Below are positions 59,854 to 64,000 of a stretch of 64,000 nucleotides of DNA, piece after piece. The stretch lies in contig NZ_CP121451.1 in assembly GCF_029689945.1 (NCBI RefSeq), positions 5,766,001 to 5,830,000 on the forward strand. The letters run 5' to 3'. Numbering within the stretch: the first letter of the stretch is position 1; each line of letters begins with the position of its first letter. The notes beneath the pieces were generated by a model that saw only the letters and a program-made list of their open reading frames with translations, had not been told where the DNA came from and made no database searches. Origin of the DNA: Paenibacillus amylolyticus (GTDB lineage: Bacteria; Bacillota; Bacilli; Paenibacillales; Paenibacillaceae). A program made the position numbers and the translations under genes.

Positions 59854-62505
59854 CTACTTCACATTTACATTTGTTATTTCGATATATTTTTTTAGATCGA
59901 TACTTCCTTTGAATAACTTGCCTGATCCAATCGATCCATTGGCAGTCATATTCTGAACGAAATCTTCATTTTTTCTATCTAAAACAGAAAGATTACCCAT
60001 TCCGTCATTAATAAAAGTGTCCTCTGATGGTAAAGTTGCTGTAATTGTATTCCAAGTTAAAACTTCAGTTTGGTATTTCTTATACGCCCCATTATGATGG
60101 ATGAAGGATCTGCTGATTGGAAGAATTTCAATTTCAAGTAATGGTCTGAATCCAGTAGCAGTTGCCGCCGCAATATAAGAAGTTGGATTATATCCACTTG
60201 CTCCTGCATTGCCACTTGCACCTCGCCCTGTTCTGTTTGCCGAACCAGCGGTATTAGTTGTGGACGTCCATGAAGATCCACCACTATAATTCCACACGTT
60301 GTCGTCACCAGCAATGATCGTTCCATTCAGTGTTGAGTTTACAATGTACATATCCCACTCGTTATCTTTGTCACTAGAATTGATACCGCCAGTAGGGAGT
60401 CTAAAAATTGATGCATCTACACTTGGCATTAAGTCTTCTTCAATAAATTGGAACATATCAACGGCCATCGTTCGAACGTACGCTCCACCATTATTTGCAG
60501 TGAATATTAAGCGATATGTTATATAAGTGTCTTTATTTGTAAACACATACTCCCGATATTCTCCTGCTGACCATGCTGGTTGATTGGTCTTGGTGTCAAG
60601 CACAATCCAACTAGTTCCATCATTAGATCCCTCGAACCTCCAACTCTTAGCGCCATCCGTACTTGCATTAGAATTCGGTCCTTTTATGCCATATTTATTA
60701 ATAACTTTTGGTTGTGGAAATGTATAGCTGATCCAAGCTCCGTTCCACTTGCTATTCTCCATGAGCCATCCTGCATCTGAGGTATTTTTATCAAAAGCCT
60801 TCCATGCTTCAAGGGATGCACTGTAAGTTGTGCTTGCCGCCGCTACACCTTGGGGAGTTGTATTGGAGGTCATTGCTGGAATCATGCTAATATAGTATCC
60901 TTTCTTCGGAAGTGGAGCTCCACTACCAGAAGCAACACCGCTTGCATTTATTGTATCCCAACTAATACTATGCTGAATGTTTCGATCTGCAATAAGTTTC
61001 AATCGACCAGCACGATCTTTGTCTACACAAATAAAATACAAGTCTCCACCTGCACCAGCAGAAGTTCTAATAAATGGCGCTGTCTCTTGACCAAAGAACG
61101 CAAAATTTCCCACCACTCCATTATTTGTAGAGTAGTAACAGCGAATCCGCTTGCCAATAGTGAGATCTATCGGATCAGTTACTTCGTCTGGATGATATAA
61201 ACGACCTGTGGAATCGATATCTATAGCATCAATATCTAATCTCCAATCTCCGTTAGTTCCGCTGATAAGCTTAACTTCATGGATACCTAATGGCAGATTG
61301 GTTTTTTCGTAAGTTAGCCGCTGTCTTTCATCTGTTGTTGCCGCATTCGCCGCTATTTTTGCACTAAATTTCTCACTAACTCCATCAATGACGACTGAAA
61401 TATCATTTGCAAAAGTGACACCTATACTTGATATTAGTCTCATTTTCGTTCCGTAAAATTTAAACCTAACTTCATTGCCGCCCATTCCTCTTGCAGAATA
61501 GTGGTGGGTTGCATTGTACAGAGTTGGCGTTGCTGTTTGAGTTTGAAATATCCAATTCTCTCCGAGATAAAGAAAAGCAGGATGACTATCATCATATCTC
61601 TTCCATCCTTCATCTGGTGTTAACATTTCAGATCCAATTGATCTTACTAGCCAACCTTCAGAATCAATGTCTATAGCATCTAGCCCGAAAGCGGCGGCAG
61701 AAGATCCAATCACTACTCCATTGAAGTCGAAAATCTTTACTGTATGTGTACCGTAAGGGAGACCAGTTTTTTCATATACAAGCGCTTGTACTTGATTCGT
61801 GGTGGTTCTCGCTGTAAACGTCTCAACATTACCATCAATAGAAACAGATACGCTCTCAGCTCTACTTGTATTGGTAGATGAAGAGATAATTCTTACCTTA
61901 GTCCCTACAAAAGAGATAACCACTTCCCCTACAGCAGATCCATTTGCATTATATGAGCTTTTCCCTTCATATGCACCAGTAACGGCATTGTTTCTTTGAG
62001 TAAACCCCGTGTAGCTGATGAATGGCTCAGCATCATCATACCTTTTCCAACCATCTTCAGGCACTATTAAAGCATGCCCATATAAGTAACCTGTCTCATC
62101 AATATCTATAGCATCCATGATGAAGTTAGTACGATTATGCCCTACCGTAATTGTAACTTTGTGAAATCCAAGAGGTAAGTTCGTTTTTTCATAAACGACT
62201 GCTTTTAATACAGCAGTTCCCGATTTATATGTATTAAATGATTCAGTGACACCATCTACAGTAATCGTATTATCAGAATGTCTATCTTGTGCAATGTCAG
62301 ATATGATCCTGACCTTCGTTCCATAAAAACTAAATGAAACATAGTTGTTATCTGCGGCTCTGGTTGTTACATTCACACTGCCTTTGAAATACTTATCCCC
62401 AGTTACTTTGTACCAACTTCCTGTATAATTCAATCCCGCATGTGTATCATCATAACGTCTCCATCCTGATTCTGGTAGTGCCAGCTGGTCTCCTACTGTA
62501 GCCAT
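59854..62505 (-). CDS. Large modular fibre protein: three beta-sandwich repeats and an inserted discoidin-like domain
   Basis: 883 residues. Three repeats of about 145-155 residues (near 5-145, 147-295, 300-450) each contain GWxRYDD, a beta core (SFYGTKVRIIS, SFVGTKVRIIS, KFYGTKMRLIS), YEKTNLPLG or YEKTGLPYG, and DAIDID near the end, as in carbohydrate-binding beta-sandwiches. A discoidin-like domain (about 555-700: IPAMTSNTTPQGVAAAS, WKAFDKN, WRFEGSNDGTSWIVLDT) is inserted into a domain whose halves (SISWDTINA; NEWDMYIVNSTLNGTIIAGD, DNVW, GFRPLLEIE) match the uninterrupted 228-residue neighbour. C-terminal tail IGSGKLFKGSIDLKK. ATG at 62505 follows GGGAGGTG. Confidence 0.7.
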   Translation of the reverse strand: MATVGDQLALPESGWRRYDDTHAGLNYTGSWYKVTGDKYFKGSVNVTTRAADNNYVSFSFYGTKVRIISDIAQDRHSDNTITVDGVTESFNTYKSGTAVLKAVVYEKTNLPLGFHKVTITVGHNRTNFIMDAIDIDETGYLYGHALIVPEDGWKRYDDAEPFISYTGFTQRNNAVTGAYEGKSSYNANGSAVGEVVISFVGTKVRIISSSTNTSRAESVSVSIDGNVETFTARTTTNQVQALVYEKTGLPYGTHTVKIFDFNGVVIGSSAAAFGLDAIDIDSEGWLVRSIGSEMLTPDEGWKRYDDSHPAFLYLGENWIFQTQTATPTLYNATHHYSARGMGGNEVRFKFYGTKMRLISSIGVTFANDISVVIDGVSEKFSAKIAANAATTDERQRLTYEKTNLPLGIHEVKLISGTNGDWRLDIDAIDIDSTGRLYHPDEVTDPIDLTIGKRIRCYYSTNNGVVGNFAFFGQETAPFIRTSAGAGGDLYFICVDKDRAGRLKLIADRNIQHSISWDTINASGVASGSGAPLPKKGYYISMIPAMTSNTTPQGVAAASTTYSASLEAWKAFDKNTSDAGWLMENSKWNGAWISYTFPQPKVINKYGIKGPNSNASTDGAKSWRFEGSNDGTSWIVLDTKTNQPAWSAGEYREYVFTNKDTYITYRLIFTANNGGAYVRTMAVDMFQFIEEDLMPSVDASIFRLPTGGINSSDKDNEWDMYIVNSTLNGTIIAGDDNVWNYSGGSSWTSTTNTAGSANRTGRGASGNAGASGYNPTSYIAAATATGFRPLLEIEILPISRSFIHHNGAYKKYQTEVLTWNTITATLPSEDTFINDGMGNLSVLDRKNEDFVQNMTANGSIGSGKLFKGSIDLKKYIEITNVNVK

Positions 62506-62508
62506 GTA

Positions 62509-63195
62509 TTACACCTCCCTATATTCAAATACTGGACGAAAACCTATATAATTCTGAGATGCTGCGCTTCCTGTAAAAGCAACACCTCTATTGTCATCTC
62601 GTTTCTCAAACCCTCGCACTATTCTGCTTGTTGAATTCGCTGTTAAGGCTGTCCCTTTGTTCGTAGTCCATGAACCAAGAACAGGCGTTTCCTTTGCCCA
62701 ACAAAACACATTATGGTGATGCCAAACATTATCATCATTAGGTGTAGCCTTGCCACCCAAATTGGACTTCATAATATATTTGTCATATTCATTATTATTG
62801 GGGAATGCTCCCAATCCTAAGTCCTTCATACTCAGTTTTCCATCCTTGTCTGCATATCCTGCTCCACCAGATATACTACGAACAACTCCTGAGACACCAC
62901 CAAAGGTTTTAGGCAATCCTTCAATAATCTTATTTGCATTCATTGAATCCCAAGTGACAGTATGATGTCTAATGCGATCAGAGATTAAAAGACCTTTATC
63001 TACTTTAATAGCGTACCAGTAATAGTTGTTTAAATTTGCTGTGCCTACTAGTCCGCTTACAGGTATTTCAGTAGCACCTAGAGTCCCATCTATAAACTGT
63101 TCTCCAGTAGAGTCATATCTCCATACAATATAGTCGCCAATCTCCATATCACTTATATTCGATCTCAACTGCCCTATAGTCGCTGGAACTGCCAT
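62509..63195 (-). CDS. Fibre-like protein, single GFRP-type domain
   Basis: 228 residues, MAVPATIGQLRSNISDMEIG, then YIVWRYDSTGEQFIDGT, TVTWDSMNANK, NEYDKYIMKSNLGGKATPND, DNVWHHHNVF, and the end RIVRGFEKRDDNRGVAFTGS followed by GFRPVFEYREV. The final part is the same domain as in the 883-residue neighbour, here without an insertion. Proteins of this look are common among phage and prophage structural genes in Bacillota, as far as I know. ATG at 63195 follows AAGGGGTGA. Three bases separate it from the next start. Confidence 0.65.
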   Translation of the reverse strand: MAVPATIGQLRSNISDMEIGDYIVWRYDSTGEQFIDGTLGATEIPVSGLVGTANLNNYYWYAIKVDKGLLISDRIRHHTVTWDSMNANKIIEGLPKTFGGVSGVVRSISGGAGYADKDGKLSMKDLGLGAFPNNNEYDKYIMKSNLGGKATPNDDNVWHHHNVFCWAKETPVLGSWTTNKGTALTANSTSRIVRGFEKRDDNRGVAFTGSAASQNYIGFRPVFEYREV

Positions 63196-63199
63196 AAAA

Positions 63200-63771
63200 T
63201 CACCCCTTACTCACTCTGATTCGATCTACTTTCTTAAATTTCGCTTTTTCGACCTTCTGACGTAACACCATGCCTGTTGGAGTATCCGATGCTCTTTCCA
63301 TGTTCAATTGATATGTCTTCTTTAAGCCTAGTGAACCCGAGTCACTTTCAATAAAAGGATTACTGTATTTATCTTTCTCCTTGAAATCGTCTATGTAGAA
63401 ATTCGAATATTCTCTCTCAGCTGCAATCTCAATTTTCACCTTGGCATACTTTGCTGGAGATTTAGGAGCAGTCACATCTGCTATGATTTCCTCATACGCC
63501 CCCACCCAAAGCCATCTTCAGATGTAGTCCAATAGATTTTGTATGATGCTCCGCCCATCACGTCTACACTTGCAGCTACACCTTTAAACGAAGCGATCTT
63601 ATCCTGAATCCGAATGGGAGCGGACTCCCAAGATCCTTTAGCTGGATAGATTGAATTCCCGTCCGCGTCTTGGCTCAACACTCTTAATTTCAACTTTTGA
63701 TCCTCAACTATCGTATCTTGAAAAACACCAACCGATAGATCTATATCCAGTGCAATTTCTTGAATCGCCAT
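63200..63771 (-). CDS. Small fibre-associated protein (frameshift)
   Basis: 190 residues when repaired. MAIQEIALDIDLSVGVFQDT opens a beta-rich domain. A run of five C at 63499-63503 (plus strand) breaks the frame; a sixth gives SEDGFGWGAYEEIIADVTAP and joins AKVKIEIAAEREYSNFYIDD. The C-terminus TPTGMVLRQKVEKAKFKKVD resembles the shared tail of the larger fibre proteins. ATG at 63771 follows GGTGGTGAG. As printed the gene appears as two overlapping frames. Confidence 0.65.
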
Positions 63772-63804
63772 ATTCTCACCACCTGTCTCATCTCAAAGCC
63801 CAAC

Positions 63805-64000
63805 TCAACGAATGTCCCAGTTTATGATTCCAGCATGATTTGCCTTCAACGGGGCTACAATCTGATCTATGATAAATCCATTTTTACGTATAACCAATTC
63901 CCCTGACAGGTTCTGATCTGAGGTGATTTTAATTTGGAGAAAAGCATTTCCGCTCAGCGGCAGGGAACACACACATTGAAAGTTAATCTGCACATCATTC
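63805..64000 (-). CDS. Hypothetical protein of the fibre operon, C-terminal part (cut by window edge)
   Basis: Open at the right edge. At least 64 codons are in frame: QINFQCVCSLPLSGNAFLQI, TSDQNLSGELVIRKNGF and ANHAGIINWDIR at the end. Beta-rich, family unrecognised. The GTG at 63993 is in frame, but the frame continues upstream (Asn-Asp before it), so the true start is outside. Ends 33 bases before the next gene. Confidence 0.5.
   Translation of the reverse strand, partial: NDVQINFQCVCSLPLSGNAFLQIKITSDQNLSGELVIRKNGFIIDQIVAPLKANHAGIINWDIR

Noticed and set aside
63200..63505. Separate gene overlapping the 63481-63771 frame
   Set aside because: One added base in the C run at 63499-63503 fuses both into one protein.
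53216..64000. Calling the right end a complete prophage
   Set aside because: No integrase, terminase, capsid, portal, holin or attachment site is visible in the window; only fibre-like genes are.

Overview
The window reads as chromosome of an endospore-forming Bacillota, most likely a Paenibacillus. The left part follows the Bacillus order citZ, ytvI, fxsA, pyk, accA, accD, dnaE, ytrH, ytrI, ytpI, ytoI. Spore genes recur (ytvI, ytrHI, cotJABC, a YjcZ-type peptide, a yheC/yheD array), many starts are GTG or TTG behind strong Shine-Dalgarno sites, and a complete Gram-positive sufCDSUB operon is present. Genus and species are inferred from gene content only.

Layout. 1-15.6 kb: central metabolism and replication (citrate synthase, pyruvate kinase, acetyl-CoA carboxylase alpha and beta, DnaE) mixed with sporulation membrane genes. 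pfkA, which lies between accA and pyk in Bacillus, is absent here. 15.8-22.7 kb: yheA, then five consecutive ATP-grasp genes of the YheC/YheD spore-coat family. 22.8-26.6 kb: HAD phosphatase, chemoreceptor, Gfo/Idh/MocA oxidoreductase. 27.0-30.6 kb: a compact four-gene unit (ThDP enzyme, CMD-family protein, STAS-like protein, aberrant KAS III) of unknown product. 30.9-32.5 kb: two convergent secreted proteins. 32.6-42.6 kb: cotJ operon, CNNM/CBS membrane protein, radical SAM YfkAB, two HD-GYP proteins, YunD nucleotidase, a MoaD-MoaE fusion, a YjcZ peptide and an M23 peptidase. 42.8-53.1 kb: suf operon with a Fur/PerR-like operator pair over its promoter, a DUF1802-like protein, Dps, mtnK-mtnA and YunC. 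53.2 kb to the right end: a one-way run of large modular proteins (SPRY, discoidin-like, beta-repeat, DNRLRE-like) resembling phage tail-fibre or surface-adhesin genes. It is visibly more A+T-rich and continues past the window.

Sequence caveat. At least a dozen genes, including the probably essential pyk and dnaE, are broken by single missing bases, mostly in runs of identical bases (typically five where six restore the frame). Restoring one base gives a full-length product each time. This pattern looks like homopolymer under-calling in the assembly rather than real decay. I therefore annotate these genes as full-length CDSs with a noted frameshift.

No tRNA, rRNA, CRISPR array or insertion sequence was seen.
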